DNA of 64,000 nucleotides, taken from Leadbetterella sp. (GTDB lineage Bacteria > Bacteroidota > Bacteroidia > Cytophagales > Spirosomataceae). This document shows positions 16,961 to 24,856 of this stretch, one piece after another (position 1 is the first letter of the stretch; every line of letters starts with the position of its first letter). The notes below the pieces were generated by a model that worked only from the letters and a program-made list of their open reading frames with translations, had not been told where the DNA came from and made no database searches. The translations under genes were made by a program, and so were the position numbers. The DNA lies in NCBI GenBank assembly GCA_019638185.1, contig JAHBUH010000020.1, positions 1-64,000 of the forward strand. The letters are read 5' to 3'.

Positions 16961-17803
16961 TCAACCCTTCTCCGCTTCGTAAATCTTGGCGTCTACCAGG
17001 AAACGGAACCAGAAGCCTTGCAGGAAGTGAAAGATAAGGCCTTCTTTGCCGTCGCGGAAACCCATTTTCAGGATATACCGGTATCCGAAATACATAAATA
17101 CCCGCCAGAATTTCGGGTAGGAATAGTATTTAAGCCGCTGAAAACGGCGAACCTCCATGGGGTTCCCGTTTTTATCGGCTTTTACGGTTTTCTCATTGAT
17201 TTCTTTTAACAACCGGATGGCGTCCTGCGCCTCCAGGGTGGCCCATTTATTATGACGGGCCGTAAAGGTGGTGAGTGATTCGGTGATGATGTCTATCACG
17301 TTCCCTTTCAGCACTATGGCCTCGCCCTCAATCACGAAGTGCTGGTCATATTCCTTATGTTCACAGTAACCGAAACCTTTCCTGAAAATGATGCCGTGAT
17401 ATACGGGGTAATGGCCGCCGTGGCGTATCCACCGGCCCAGGAACATGGTTTGGCGGGAAGCCATAAACCCGTTTATGCCTGCAGGAATGCCTTTACTGAA
17501 ATGCGCGATGACCTCCTCTCTCAGTTCCGGGGTAACCCGGTGATCGGCATCCAGGTTCATGACAAAATCATGGCGGATGGGCACGTTTTCAAAGGCCCAG
17601 TTCCGCTGTACGGAGTAGTTCACAAACTCATTCTGGTACACGCGTACAGCGGGGTAGCGGCTGATGAGATCCAGGGTGGTATCGGTAGAGTAAGAATCCA
17701 CGATGATTACTTCATCTACCCACGAAACCAGGCTGTCCAGGCATTCGGTGATGTTTTTTTCTTCGTTGAATGTCAGAACGATGGCAGTTAACGGAATTTT
17801 CAT
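16961..17803 (-). CDS. Glycosyltransferase family 2 (WaaE/KdtX-like)
   Basis: A 280-residue GT-A enzyme. AIVLTFNEEKNITECLDSL is the nucleotide-binding start, VDEVIIVDSYSTDTT follows, and MNLDADHR carries the DxD-like metal site. SVQRNWAF is typical of the WaaE/LPS core subgroup. It probably transfers a hexose to lipopolysaccharide or another envelope glycan. I chose the ATG at 17803 (MKIPLTAIV); an upstream TTG-type start at 17833 would add ten unlikely residues. A decayed copy of this gene's first about 20 codons lies 130 bp upstream. Confidence 0.85.
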   Translation of the reverse strand: MKIPLTAIVLTFNEEKNITECLDSLVSWVDEVIIVDSYSTDTTLDLISRYPAVRVYQNEFVNYSVQRNWAFENVPIRHDFVMNLDADHRVTPELREEVIAHFSKGIPAGINGFMASRQTMFLGRWIRHGGHYPVYHGIIFRKGFGYCEHKEYDQHFVIEGEAIVLKGNVIDIITESLTTFTARHNKWATLEAQDAIRLLKEINEKTVKADKNGNPMEVRRFQRLKYYSYPKFWRVFMYFGYRYILKMGFRDGKEGLIFHFLQGFWFRFLVDAKIYEAEKG

Positions 17804-17906
17804 AGGGTACAAAGTTCCGAAAATAATTCGCACATTAGGGAATTATTTGAGTTATAATTTTCCCTCTTCCGGGATATTTTATTTGCTTTGAAACCGGCCC
17901 TTAGAG

Positions 17907-17967
17907 GGCATTTCGTGGCGTTTTTCGCGCCGTGAAACGTCAGAATGACAGTAGTTAACGGGATTGT
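17907..17967 (-). pseudogene. Remnant of a second GT2 gene 5' end
   Basis: Read on the minus strand, this stretch translates to TIPLTTVILTFHGAKNATKC, which lines up without gaps with KIPLTAIVLTFNEEKNITEC of the intact glycosyltransferase next to it. The DNA is alike over about 60 bp and then diverges. No ATG remains and the frame runs into unrelated sequence. It looks like what is left of a tandem duplicate or a partial gene conversion. Confidence 0.6.
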
Positions 17968-18047
17968 TAGAGATGTTAAGTTTTGAAACTAATTCTCCCA
18001 TGCGGGAATTAATTGACCAATAATTTTTCTATCTTCAGAGGGATTTT

Positions 18048-18079
18048 CTTGGAGAAGATGATTAAAAGCGGTACCTTTG
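18048..18079 (+). promoter_or_regulatory. Promoter of tRNA-Cys
   Basis: CTTG at 18048-18051 and TACCTTTG at 18072-18079, with a 20-bp spacer, match the Bacteroidota sigma-70 consensus. The mature tRNA begins 12 bp after the -7 box. Confidence 0.8.
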
Positions 18080-18090
18080 CACTTCCAAAT

Positions 18091-18161
18091 GGTTTCGTGG
18101 CCGAGAGGCTAGGCAGAGGTCTGCAAAACCTTGTACAGCGGTTCGAATCCGCTCGAAACCT
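18091..18161 (+). tRNA. tRNA-Cys (GCA)
   Basis: 71-nt cloverleaf: acceptor GGTTTCG pairs with CGAAACC, discriminator T, anticodon GCA in the loop CTGCAAA, T-arm GGTTCGAATCC. The 3' CCA is not encoded. Confidence 0.95.
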
Positions 18162-18189
18162 CCCGAAAGCAGGCTTAACGGCCTGCTTT

Positions 18190-19896
18190 TCATTTTATTA
18201 CCCGGCCCACGGGGTAGCGCAGGTAGGTTTTCTCGTAGTAGGGCGAGTTTTTATAGATCCAGTCGAGCTGAGCCCTGCTGCTTTTCAGGAATTTTTCATC
18301 TTCTGCGCGCAGCTTTTCAAATTCCGCTTTCAGTTCCGGGTTTTCCTGCAGGAGACGGTAGGCTTCCTCTTCAAAGATATAAGCAGAGTAATATTCTTTC
18401 TGCCCCAGCACGGAGTCAAAGAAGTTCCAGTTAAAGAAGGAGTCGTGGGCCTGGGGCTCCAGGGTTTCCACGATATAGCGGTCGGCTTCCTGCCCGGTTT
18501 CAATGAGCCTGTCGCCCTTGTAGAACTGTATCTCCTGCAGCACCGGCTTCAGTTGCACATCCGAGTGCGTATAATGGCCTTCATAAGGGCTCTGAGCGGT
18601 TTTATAGCTATCGATATAGTACATTTCCACCGTCATTTTCCGGTCGGCTTCCAGGGTTTTCATTTTCACCCCGTTAAGCTCCAGCAGATCAATTACCCGG
18701 GTCCAGCCCCGGGGGATGATGTAGGCTTTGGGCTTGGTGACCGTAACATCGGGGCGGAAGTGATTGTAGTAGCGGATGGTTTTGGTAAAAGGTTTGGCGT
18801 GATCATAGTAAAGCCTGGAAAGGCCGGTTACCCGACTTGGCTTCTGCCCGGATTCGTAGCCGTGAAAGGTGATGGTCTCGTACCGGGTGGTATCTGCTTT
18901 CCAGGTAAGGGGAAATTCGGTTTGGGTTCTTACCTTTTCCTTTGCTGCCTTGCGGGCTGCTTTGAGCTGGGCAAGGTGGGCCGGAGTGGGGTGGACAAAG
19001 TGCCGCAGGAGTTCATAGGTAGACCTCACCCGCAGCGGATAGGGCTTCCACATGTGGGTTTCGGGCATGTAGCCGTTCACATGGTGGAGGGCCGCGTAAC
19101 CCGTGGAGTAGCGGGGCGTTTCCAGGAAGGAAACGATGCCGCTTTCAGGCGTTCCACGGAGGCTGTTGACATACGGCACCATAGCGTACCCGGAGGCCTC
19201 CATGCGGGCATAAAGGTGGTCTGTATAGTTTTTGGCAAAGGGCCGGATCTCCGGGCTCAGCTTATCCACCTGCGTATCAATAAGGGTTATGATATGCTGG
19301 TAGTCGGCACCGTTACTGGTATGGGTATCCATAAAAATGTCAGGCTGCCATTTCTGGAAGATCTCCTGGAAAGAGCGGGAGTTGCGCGAGTCGGTTTTGA
19401 TGAAATCGCGGTTCAGGTCGTAGTTCAGCGCGTTTCCCCGAAAGCCGTATTCCCGCGGGCCGTTCTGGTTAACGCGTGAGGTACCCCGGTTCAGCATCCC
19501 GCCAATATTATAAACGGGAATGATGCAAAGCACCACATCGTGGGGCAGGGTGCGGTTTTGGAGCATGTCGCGCGCCAGCATGGCAGCCGCATCCATGCCT
19601 TCGGGCTCACCGGGATGAATACCGTTATTCACCAGGATCACGGTCTTCCCGCGGCGGCGGGCCTCTTCCGGGGTAAATATCTTATCTTCTGACAGGACCA
19701 GCAGGTGCAGCGGGTGGCCGCTGTCGGTCAGGCCCTGTTCCGAGAGCCGGCAGTGTTCGTATTTCACCGCCAGGGTTTTATAGAAACTGATCAGCTCCGG
19801 GTAGGTGCAGGTGGTATTGGAATCCAGCTCAAAGGCGGTTTTCTGGGCCAGGGCATTAGTGCACAGCAGGAGGGCAATTAGTAAAGACTTATACAT
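18190..19896 (-). CDS. Secreted M14-family zinc carboxypeptidase
   Basis: This 568-residue protein has a signal peptide (MYKSLLIALLLCTNALAQ). The M14 zinc ligands are visible: His and Glu of NNGIHPGEPEGMDA, with the third histidine probably in MDTHTSNGADYQH. YDLNRDFIKTDSRN carries the Asn-Arg substrate carboxylate-binding pair. It should cleave single C-terminal residues or act on peptidoglycan-derived peptides in the periplasm or outside. The last about 250 residues form a further domain common in the Bacteroidota members of this family, of unknown role. It ends close to the tRNA-Cys gene and stands alone. Confidence 0.88.
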   Translation of the reverse strand: MYKSLLIALLLCTNALAQKTAFELDSNTTCTYPELISFYKTLAVKYEHCRLSEQGLTDSGHPLHLLVLSEDKIFTPEEARRRGKTVILVNNGIHPGEPEGMDAAAMLARDMLQNRTLPHDVVLCIIPVYNIGGMLNRGTSRVNQNGPREYGFRGNALNYDLNRDFIKTDSRNSRSFQEIFQKWQPDIFMDTHTSNGADYQHIITLIDTQVDKLSPEIRPFAKNYTDHLYARMEASGYAMVPYVNSLRGTPESGIVSFLETPRYSTGYAALHHVNGYMPETHMWKPYPLRVRSTYELLRHFVHPTPAHLAQLKAARKAAKEKVRTQTEFPLTWKADTTRYETITFHGYESGQKPSRVTGLSRLYYDHAKPFTKTIRYYNHFRPDVTVTKPKAYIIPRGWTRVIDLLELNGVKMKTLEADRKMTVEMYYIDSYKTAQSPYEGHYTHSDVQLKPVLQEIQFYKGDRLIETGQEADRYIVETLEPQAHDSFFNWNFFDSVLGQKEYYSAYIFEEEAYRLLQENPELKAEFEKLRAEDEKFLKSSRAQLDWIYKNSPYYEKTYLRYPVGRVIK

Positions 19897-20054
19897 AGTT
19901 CAGGTAATTTGCAGGAGCAATTTAGGGATTTTAGGGGATCGTTGCTCTGTGCAGATGGAGAAAGTTAGAACAGTGAAAAGCCAGGTCGGGGATAAGGGGA
20001 TTATAGTTGGCAAATGCTTTGTTTGAAAATGGTTTGAAAATTTTAGAGGGGTAT

Positions 20055-20086
20055 AAAAAAAGAGCCACAAATTGCTTTGTAACTCT
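20055..20086 (-). terminator. Terminator of the tRNA-Gly/Leu unit
   Basis: On the minus strand AGAG..ACAAA / TTTGT..CTCT forms a stem followed by seven T residues, 12 bp after the 3' end of tRNA-Leu. Confidence 0.65.
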
Positions 20087-20097
20087 CTGATTTTCAG

Positions 20098-20183
20098 TAC
20101 CGGGGACGGGAATCGAACCCGTACGAACATCACTGCTCACAGGATTTTAAGTCCTGCGTGTCTACCAGTTCCACCACCCCGGC
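20098..20183 (-). tRNA. tRNA-Leu (TAA)
   Basis: 86-nt class II tRNA with a long variable arm. Acceptor GCCGGGG pairs with CCCCGGT, discriminator A, anticodon TAA. It lies 51 bp after tRNA-Gly on the same strand. Confidence 0.94.
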
Positions 20184-20234
20184 CCTTGCAGACAAAAAAA
20201 GCTCCCATTTTCATAGGAACTTTTCTGCTGTTGG

Positions 20235-20307
20235 AGCGGAAGACGGGTCTCGAACCCGCGACCTTAACCTTGGCAAGGTTACGCTCTACCAACTGAGCTA
20301 CTTCCGC
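20235..20307 (-). tRNA. tRNA-Gly (GCC)
   Basis: 73-nt cloverleaf: acceptor GCGGAAG pairs with CTTCCGC, discriminator T, anticodon GCC in CTTGCCAAG, T-arm GGGTTCGAGACCC. First gene of a two-tRNA unit. Confidence 0.95.
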
Positions 20308-20340
20308 ATTTTTGAGATTCTCTCTCGCTGAATGTGGGTG

Positions 20341-20371
20341 CAAAGATAGAAGGAGTTTTTTTGATGTCAAA
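20341..20371 (-). promoter_or_regulatory. Promoter of the tRNA-Gly/Leu unit
   Basis: On the minus strand TTTG (20371-20368), a 19-bp spacer and TATCTTTG (20348-20341) form a full consensus promoter 34 bp before tRNA-Gly. Confidence 0.8.
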
Positions 20372-20429
20372 ATTTCTGAGTAAAATTTTATCTGTTTCTT
20401 GAGTTCAAGTGCTAATATTGTACTCAGAT

Positions 20430-21026
20430 ATGACACGAGAAGCAGATTTTTCAAAAGGGCTGATCCCGGCCATTGTTCAGGATCACCTTACCGGTAAGGT
20501 ACTTATGCAGGGCTATATGAATGCAGAAGCGCTGCAGCATACCCTGGAGACCGGTAAGGTAACTTTTTTCAGCCGGTCTAAAAACCGGCTCTGGACCAAG
20601 GGGGAGACCTCAGAGAACTATTTGACGTATGTGAGTCATGCGGCCGACTGTGACGGTGACTCCCTGCTGATCCAGGCACATCCTGCCGGACCGGTGTGTC
20701 ATACGGGCGCGGATACCTGCTGGGAAGAGGACAATAAGGGGAAGGTGGCGTTTATCCGCTACCTGACGGAGATCATCCGTGACCGGAAGCGTAATCCTTC
20801 CGGTGAGTCGTATACGGCGTCACTCTTTGCCAAAGGGATCAATAAGGTGGCCCAGAAGGTGGGCGAGGAGGCCGTGGAACTGGTGATTGAGGCCAAGGAC
20901 GATAACAAAGACCTGTTCCTGGGGGAGGCCGCCGACCTGCTCTTTCACTACCTGGTGCTGCTGGAAGCCAAGGAAGTGGAATTGGATGAAGTACTGGATG
21001 TTTTAATTAAACGACATAGCTCATGA
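20430..21026 (+). CDS. hisIE: Bifunctional phosphoribosyl-AMP cyclohydrolase / phosphoribosyl-ATP pyrophosphatase
   Basis: 198 residues performing steps 2 and 3 of histidine biosynthesis. The HisI domain shows LMQGYMNAEAL, FFSRSKNRLWTKGETSEN and the zinc and magnesium site VSHAADCDGDSLL with HPAGPVCHTGADTCW. The HisE helical domain follows (NKVAQKVGEEAVELVIEAKDD and EAADLLFHYLVLL). I chose the ATG at 20430 over an upstream start at 20409. No other his gene is adjacent; the HisH/HisF-like genes at 3.3-4.7 kb seem to serve sugar amidation. It overlaps the next start by four bases (ATGA) and leads a four-gene operon. Confidence 0.96.
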   Translation: MTREADFSKGLIPAIVQDHLTGKVLMQGYMNAEALQHTLETGKVTFFSRSKNRLWTKGETSENYLTYVSHAADCDGDSLLIQAHPAGPVCHTGADTCWEEDNKGKVAFIRYLTEIIRDRKRNPSGESYTASLFAKGINKVAQKVGEEAVELVIEAKDDNKDLFLGEAADLLFHYLVLLEAKEVELDEVLDVLIKRHSS

Positions 21027-21361
21027 TCAATTATGCGATCCGCCTCGTACTGACCGGGGCCCTGGTGTATTTAATGCCCAAACTATTTAGCGGCATTACG
21101 GTAGATACCCTGACCACGGGGGTTATTGTGGCTTTTGTGATGAGCCTGCTGAACACGTTTGTCCGGCCGCTGCTGGACCTGATCTCGCTGCCCATCACCT
21201 TTCTCACTCTCGGGCTTTTCTCGCTGGTGATCTCGGTGGGTGTGGTTTACCTGTGTACTTACCTTGTAGACGGATTCCAGGTGAGCGGGTTTTTTACAGC
21301 GCTGATATTCAGTTTTCTATTGTCAATTGCCAATGGGATAGTAGGAAGCTTCCAGGATTAG
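21023..21361 (+). CDS. Phage-holin-family (DUF360-type) small membrane protein
   Basis: 112 residues with four hydrophobic segments; the sequence VMSLLNTFVRPLLDLISLPITFLTLGLFSLVI is characteristic of the widespread Mycobacterium/cyanobacteria/Bacteroidota 'phage holin family 4' proteins. Despite the name, these are chromosomal inner-membrane proteins without shown lytic function. Its start overlaps the hisIE stop, so it is translationally coupled. There is no phage gene nearby. Confidence 0.8.
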   Translation: MINYAIRLVLTGALVYLMPKLFSGITVDTLTTGVIVAFVMSLLNTFVRPLLDLISLPITFLTLGLFSLVISVGVVYLCTYLVDGFQVSGFFTALIFSFLLSIANGIVGSFQD

Positions 21362-21364
21362 ACC

Positions 21365-21793
21365 ATGCTGAAAGTTAATTATATACCGCGCGGGATATTC
21401 CGGCTGCTGTTGTTCGCTTTTTTACTGACGGGATGCTCTTATTCCGATCCGCTGGAGATCCCCGGGCTGGATTCTGCTGCTTTTAAAAGTGATCGCGCCG
21501 GATGTAAAGGCCTACGGGCACGGCAGATCACCCTCCTGAAAGAGAACCAGGATCGTTTCCTGGGCATTTCGGAAAACGAGATTTTCAACGCCATCGGCCG
21601 GTATGATTACCAGGTGCTGGACCGCAAGAACGAAAAGGTTTTTGTGTATTACCTGGAGCCGGGGCCGCAGTGTGAGCAGATCCAGGCGCCTACCCAGGCC
21701 GAAAGCCTGGTGCTCTACCTGAATGCCGTAAAGCTGGTGAAAGAGGTGGTGATCCGGAAGGGCGGCCATATTTTGGAACAATCAAATTTATAG
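21365..21793 (+). CDS. Small lipoprotein, BamE-like fold possible
   Basis: 142 residues with a lipoprotein signal (FRLLLFAFLLTGC, Cys24). The mature region reads like a single BamE/SmpA-type two-layer domain: GISENEIFNAIGRYDYQVLDRKNEKVFVYYLEPGPQCE, then LVLYLNAVKLVKEVVIRKG. That resemblance is by eye and weak. It starts three bases after the preceding stop and is followed two bases later by the cyclophilin gene, so it belongs to the hisIE operon. Function not known. Confidence 0.6.
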   Translation: MLKVNYIPRGIFRLLLFAFLLTGCSYSDPLEIPGLDSAAFKSDRAGCKGLRARQITLLKENQDRFLGISENEIFNAIGRYDYQVLDRKNEKVFVYYLEPGPQCEQIQAPTQAESLVLYLNAVKLVKEVVIRKGGHILEQSNL

Positions 21794-21795
21794 AT

Positions 21796-22242
21796 ATGCG
21801 CAAAGCAGAGATGGTAACCGATAAGGGGACCTTGTTAATTGAATTTTACGACGATGACGCCCCCCTGGCGGTGCAGAATTTTATTGACCTTTCTAAGAAA
21901 GGGTTTTATGACGGGCTGAAGTTTCACCGGGTGATCCCGGGTTTTATGGTGCAGGGCGGATGTCCTGACGGCACAGGGGCCGGCGGTCCGGGCTATACCA
22001 TTCCGTGTGAGCTGAACGGTACCCTGCAGTATCATGACCGGGGCGTGCTTTCTATGGCGCACCGGGGAAGAAATACGGGCGGGTCCCAATTTTTTATCTG
22101 CCATAATCGCCAGAATACGGCCCACCTGGACAGGAACCATACCTGTTTCGGAAAGGTAGTGGAAGGCCTGGAGATCATTGATGATATCCGTGCCGGCGAT
22201 GTGATTCAGAAAGTGACCATCATAGAGCCGGAGGCGGTATAA
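21796..22242 (+). CDS. Cyclophilin-type peptidyl-prolyl isomerase
   Basis: 148 residues, one cyclophilin domain with no signal peptide, hence a cytosolic proline isomerase for protein folding. Seen: FIDLSKKGFYDGLKFHRVIPGFMVQGGCPDGTGAGGPGY with the catalytic Arg of FHRV, then SMAHRGRNTGGSQFFICH and HLDRNHTCFGKVVEG. Last gene of the hisIE-led operon, ended by a strong hairpin. Confidence 0.95.
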   Translation: MRKAEMVTDKGTLLIEFYDDDAPLAVQNFIDLSKKGFYDGLKFHRVIPGFMVQGGCPDGTGAGGPGYTIPCELNGTLQYHDRGVLSMAHRGRNTGGSQFFICHNRQNTAHLDRNHTCFGKVVEGLEIIDDIRAGDVIQKVTIIEPEAV

Positions 22243-22244
22243 AA

Positions 22245-22292
22245 GAAAGTGCCTTAAAAGGAGCGGCGAACCGTTACTTTTAAGGCACTTTC
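22245..22292. terminator. Bidirectional terminator, perfect 16-bp stem
   Basis: Arms 22245-22260 and 22277-22292 are perfect reverse complements. The stem lies between two convergent operons and has T-rich sequence on both outer sides, so it can stop both the cyclophilin and the outer-membrane-protein transcripts. Confidence 0.8.
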
Positions 22293-22318
22293 AATGTTTT
22301 CACACGATTAGCCGTCTG

Positions 22319-23353
22319 TTAAAGGCGTACCCCGAAGCTGAAGGCCTGCATATCCTTCGCATTTACCTGGCTGCTCCGGAAGAGGTCGCTCAGGTCATAC
22401 CGGATGAATAACGCGGCGCCGTGCCTGTGGCCGATTTCTGCAGTAAGACCGTATTTCAGGTCGTTCAGGCCCAGTGATTCCTTGTATTTCTCTTTATTGT
22501 TATCGTCTTTATAGACCACTTTGGTGTAGCCTCCTATGCGATAACCCACGTACCCGCCTATGCCCAGCCGGAAGCCTTCTTTTTTGAGGCCGATGTTCAG
22601 CAGTACCGGCAGGTTAATGTGCGGCACCACGAATTTACTCTTTTCAGTGGGCTTGCTGCTTTCGGTAAACAGGGCCTGGCCGTTTTCGTATTGCAGCACG
22701 TGGCCGTTCATGAGCATGAAGTTATGCCATGCAAACTCCGGTCCGTAACTTAGCACGAGGTGGACGTTACGGCTATTGGCCAGGGTGGCATTTCCCCGGA
22801 AGGAGAGAGCCAGGTAGCGGGAGGGCCATACCCTGAGCTCACTCAGGTTATCCGGGCTGACGTCTGCCTGCCCCGTGTAGCTGTTCAGGCCCAGGTAGAT
22901 GGCGAAGTCAGTGCGGGAGAAAAACCGGCCGCGGTAGTAGCTTTTGGAAGGCCCGGTGCCGTCATTGGAGATCTGGACGTCAAAGTCCCGGCGGTTGTTA
23001 TCCTCAAAGGAAACGATCTCATCCGGCCCGGGTTCTACTGCGGCGGCGAGGCTCCGGGTGGTGACGGTGAGGCGGTCGCCGCTGCGGCTTACCACCGCCA
23101 GGGTATCGCGGGAGTTACGGCTTTTTTCCAGCAGCACCCATACCCGATCTCTTTCGGCCGAGTCTACGTCAAAGGCCTTCAGGACATGATTAATATTCAT
23201 GATACGCGGATACACCACGTTTACCGACCGGTCACTTTTTACTTTGATCTTTTTGTGAAATACGTTGTCGTTATACTCAATAATGGTGGTATCCGACTGA
23301 AAAGCAAACCCTTTGGCGCTTAGTAATAAGAGGAGTAGCAATAACTTTTTCAT
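22319..23353 (-). CDS. PorT-like outer-membrane protein
   Basis: 344 residues with signal peptide MKKLLLLLLLLSAKGFAFQ. A central region of low similarity is followed by a beta-barrel-like C-terminal half (VHLVLSYGPEFAWHNFML, HINLPVLLNIGLKKEGFRLGIGGYVGYRIGG) ending in the typical FSFGVRL. This resembles outer-membrane beta-barrel proteins of the PorT type. I start at the ATG at 23353; the frame is open upstream but has no signal there. It is the third gene of a sigma factor / membrane protein / barrel operon, an arrangement that suggests the barrel or its load is what the sigma factor controls. Confidence 0.75.
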   Translation of the reverse strand: MKKLLLLLLLLSAKGFAFQSDTTIIEYNDNVFHKKIKVKSDRSVNVVYPRIMNINHVLKAFDVDSAERDRVWVLLEKSRNSRDTLAVVSRSGDRLTVTTRSLAAAVEPGPDEIVSFEDNNRRDFDVQISNDGTGPSKSYYRGRFFSRTDFAIYLGLNSYTGQADVSPDNLSELRVWPSRYLALSFRGNATLANSRNVHLVLSYGPEFAWHNFMLMNGHVLQYENGQALFTESSKPTEKSKFVVPHINLPVLLNIGLKKEGFRLGIGGYVGYRIGGYTKVVYKDDNNKEKYKESLGLNDLKYGLTAEIGHRHGAALFIRYDLSDLFRSSQVNAKDMQAFSFGVRL

Positions 23354-23402
23354 TGGTATAAAATTTAAGCCGGGCGACGAACCGCTCTTCGTCATCAGCT
23401 GT

Positions 23403-24173
23403 TTATTTAAACATTTCTTTAAATCGGTTAAATCCTTCTTTGATCTGGCGGGATTCATTGGCCAGCAGACCGTTTTGATTGTGGGCAAGAACCGTAGCAG
23501 CCGGTTTTATTCCTGACCGATCCAGGTCGGGCTTTTCGCCGTTAGCTACATATTTTACCTCCCGGACCACCTTGGCCAGCAGCGGTATGGGTGTCTCCGT
23601 CACCTCTTTGGAAGAGGTTTCCCGGACATCCAGTTCCAGCCGGTTGTGGGCATCCAGTATGGCAAAGTCTGTGAGATCGGGGCTATGGTACCGGTAGCTG
23701 ATCTCGGGGTTCAGGCTTTGCAGGTCTGAAAGATTTTTGCGGGGGAGTGGCTCGGCCACCGGGCTACTCTCCGTTACGTTTTGCGAAGCAGCGATGTTTT
23801 TTAATGCTTTGATGACGGGTGTCGGAGCAGGCTCTGACACAGGGGTCGCCGGCCGGGATGAGGCCTCTTCTGTGGCGGCCGGTTCCTCTGTGGTCACCGG
23901 CTCTTCTTCTGTGGCGGCTGCCGTGGTTTGTTCCGCAGGTTCCGGAAGAACCAGGGCCGTATCCGTGTTCATCACGCTCTTGTCCAGGTGTAATAAGAAC
24001 AGGAATCCCAGGGCCACTAACACGGCGGCGGCAGTGGCAAAGTATTTCCACGGTTTTCCCTTTTGCGGCGACAGCTGCTCCAGGCGAGCCCGGAAAAGTT
24101 CATTGGCCCGCTCGGAAGGGGCTATTTCCAAGTCTCTTAGTTTTTTCGAAAAATGATGATCTGTCTGATTCAT
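23403..24173 (-). CDS. Single-pass membrane protein, probable anti-sigma partner
   Basis: 256 residues. The N-terminal about 40 residues are cytoplasmic and charged, one transmembrane helix follows (WKYFATAAAVLVALGFLFLL), then a periplasmic region that is low-complexity Pro/Thr/Glu/Ala-rich for about 60 residues. No enzyme motif. Its start lies four bases after the stop of the sigma factor gene, and single-pass proteins in this position usually are anti-sigma factors; the sequence has no clear zinc anti-sigma motif, so this is inference. An alternative start at 24200 would overlap the sigma gene. Confidence 0.65.
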   Translation of the reverse strand: MNQTDHHFSKKLRDLEIAPSERANELFRARLEQLSPQKGKPWKYFATAAAVLVALGFLFLLHLDKSVMNTDTALVLPEPAEQTTAAATEEEPVTTEEPAATEEASSRPATPVSEPAPTPVIKALKNIAASQNVTESSPVAEPLPRKNLSDLQSLNPEISYRYHSPDLTDFAILDAHNRLELDVRETSSKEVTETPIPLLAKVVREVKYVANGEKPDLDRSGIKPAATVLAHNQNGLLANESRQIKEGFNRFKEMFK

Positions 24174-24177
24174 AATC

Positions 24178-24744
24178 CTAAACAATTGACTGTAATTCAT
24201 TTTTTTTTAATTGCTCCTGAAGGACCGCCCGCGCCCGGCTCAGCTGGGATTTAGACGTGCCTTCCGATATCCCGAGGAGCTCCGCGATCTCCGCATGGGA
24301 ATACCCCTCAATGGCGTAGAGGTTAAACACCATACGGTAGCCCGAAGGCAGTTCCTGGATCATCTGCAGGAGGTCTTCCGTTTCCAGGAAACTTTCCGTG
24401 GTATCCGCCGTTTCACGGATTTCTTCCACATCGGTTTCCAGCATTTTTTTACTCCTCAGGTAACCCAGCGCCTGGTTTATCACCAGTCTTTTGCTCCAGC
24501 CTTCAAAACTCCCCTGGAAGTCGAACTGGCTGCTTTTCTCAAAAATCCGCATCATACTTTCCACCATGACATCTTCAGCGGCCATGCGGTCTTTAATGTA
24601 GCGGCAGCAAATGGCCAGGAATTTCCCGGAATACTTTTCATAGAAAGCACGCTGGGCTTTGCCATCACCCCGGATGATGCCCCGGGCCATGTCGTGCTCT
24701 GTTTTGAAAAGGGGTAATATTCTTGCCATAAAACTGGTTTTCAT
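24178..24744 (-). CDS. ECF sigma-70 family RNA polymerase sigma factor
   Basis: 188 residues with regions 2 and 4 only. Region 2: YEKYSGKFLAICCRYIKDRMAAEDVMVESMMRIFEK, matching the -10-binding helix with its DxxQ-like position. Region 4: LPSGYRMVFNLYAIEGYSHAEIAELLGISEGTSKSQLSRARAVL, a helix-turn-helix for the -35 element. It directs transcription of its own operon or envelope genes. First gene of the three-gene minus-strand operon. Divergent from trpC. Confidence 0.93.
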   Translation of the reverse strand: MKTSFMARILPLFKTEHDMARGIIRGDGKAQRAFYEKYSGKFLAICCRYIKDRMAAEDVMVESMMRIFEKSSQFDFQGSFEGWSKRLVINQALGYLRSKKMLETDVEEIRETADTTESFLETEDLLQMIQELPSGYRMVFNLYAIEGYSHAEIAELLGISEGTSKSQLSRARAVLQEQLKKNELQSIV

Positions 24745-24844
24745 AGCTAAGATGCGAAAGATGAGGAGGGAGGTTGCATTGCCTGATGAAATATTTTAAG
24801 GTTAAAGATAAACCCGTTTTTCACTTCTTCCCTTGAAACTCTCC

Positions 24845-24852
24845 TATCTTTG
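24845..24852 (+). promoter_or_regulatory. -7 box of the trpC promoter
   Basis: TATCTTTG is an exact TAnnTTTG match, with the ATG only four bases downstream, so transcription may start at or next to the start codon. The -33 site is weak (a T run near 24817-24821). Confidence 0.6.
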
Positions 24853-24856
24853 CGTA

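Noticed and set aside
21023..21361. 'Phage holin' as a sign of a prophage
   Set aside because: The family is chromosomal, the gene is coupled to hisIE and no phage gene is near.
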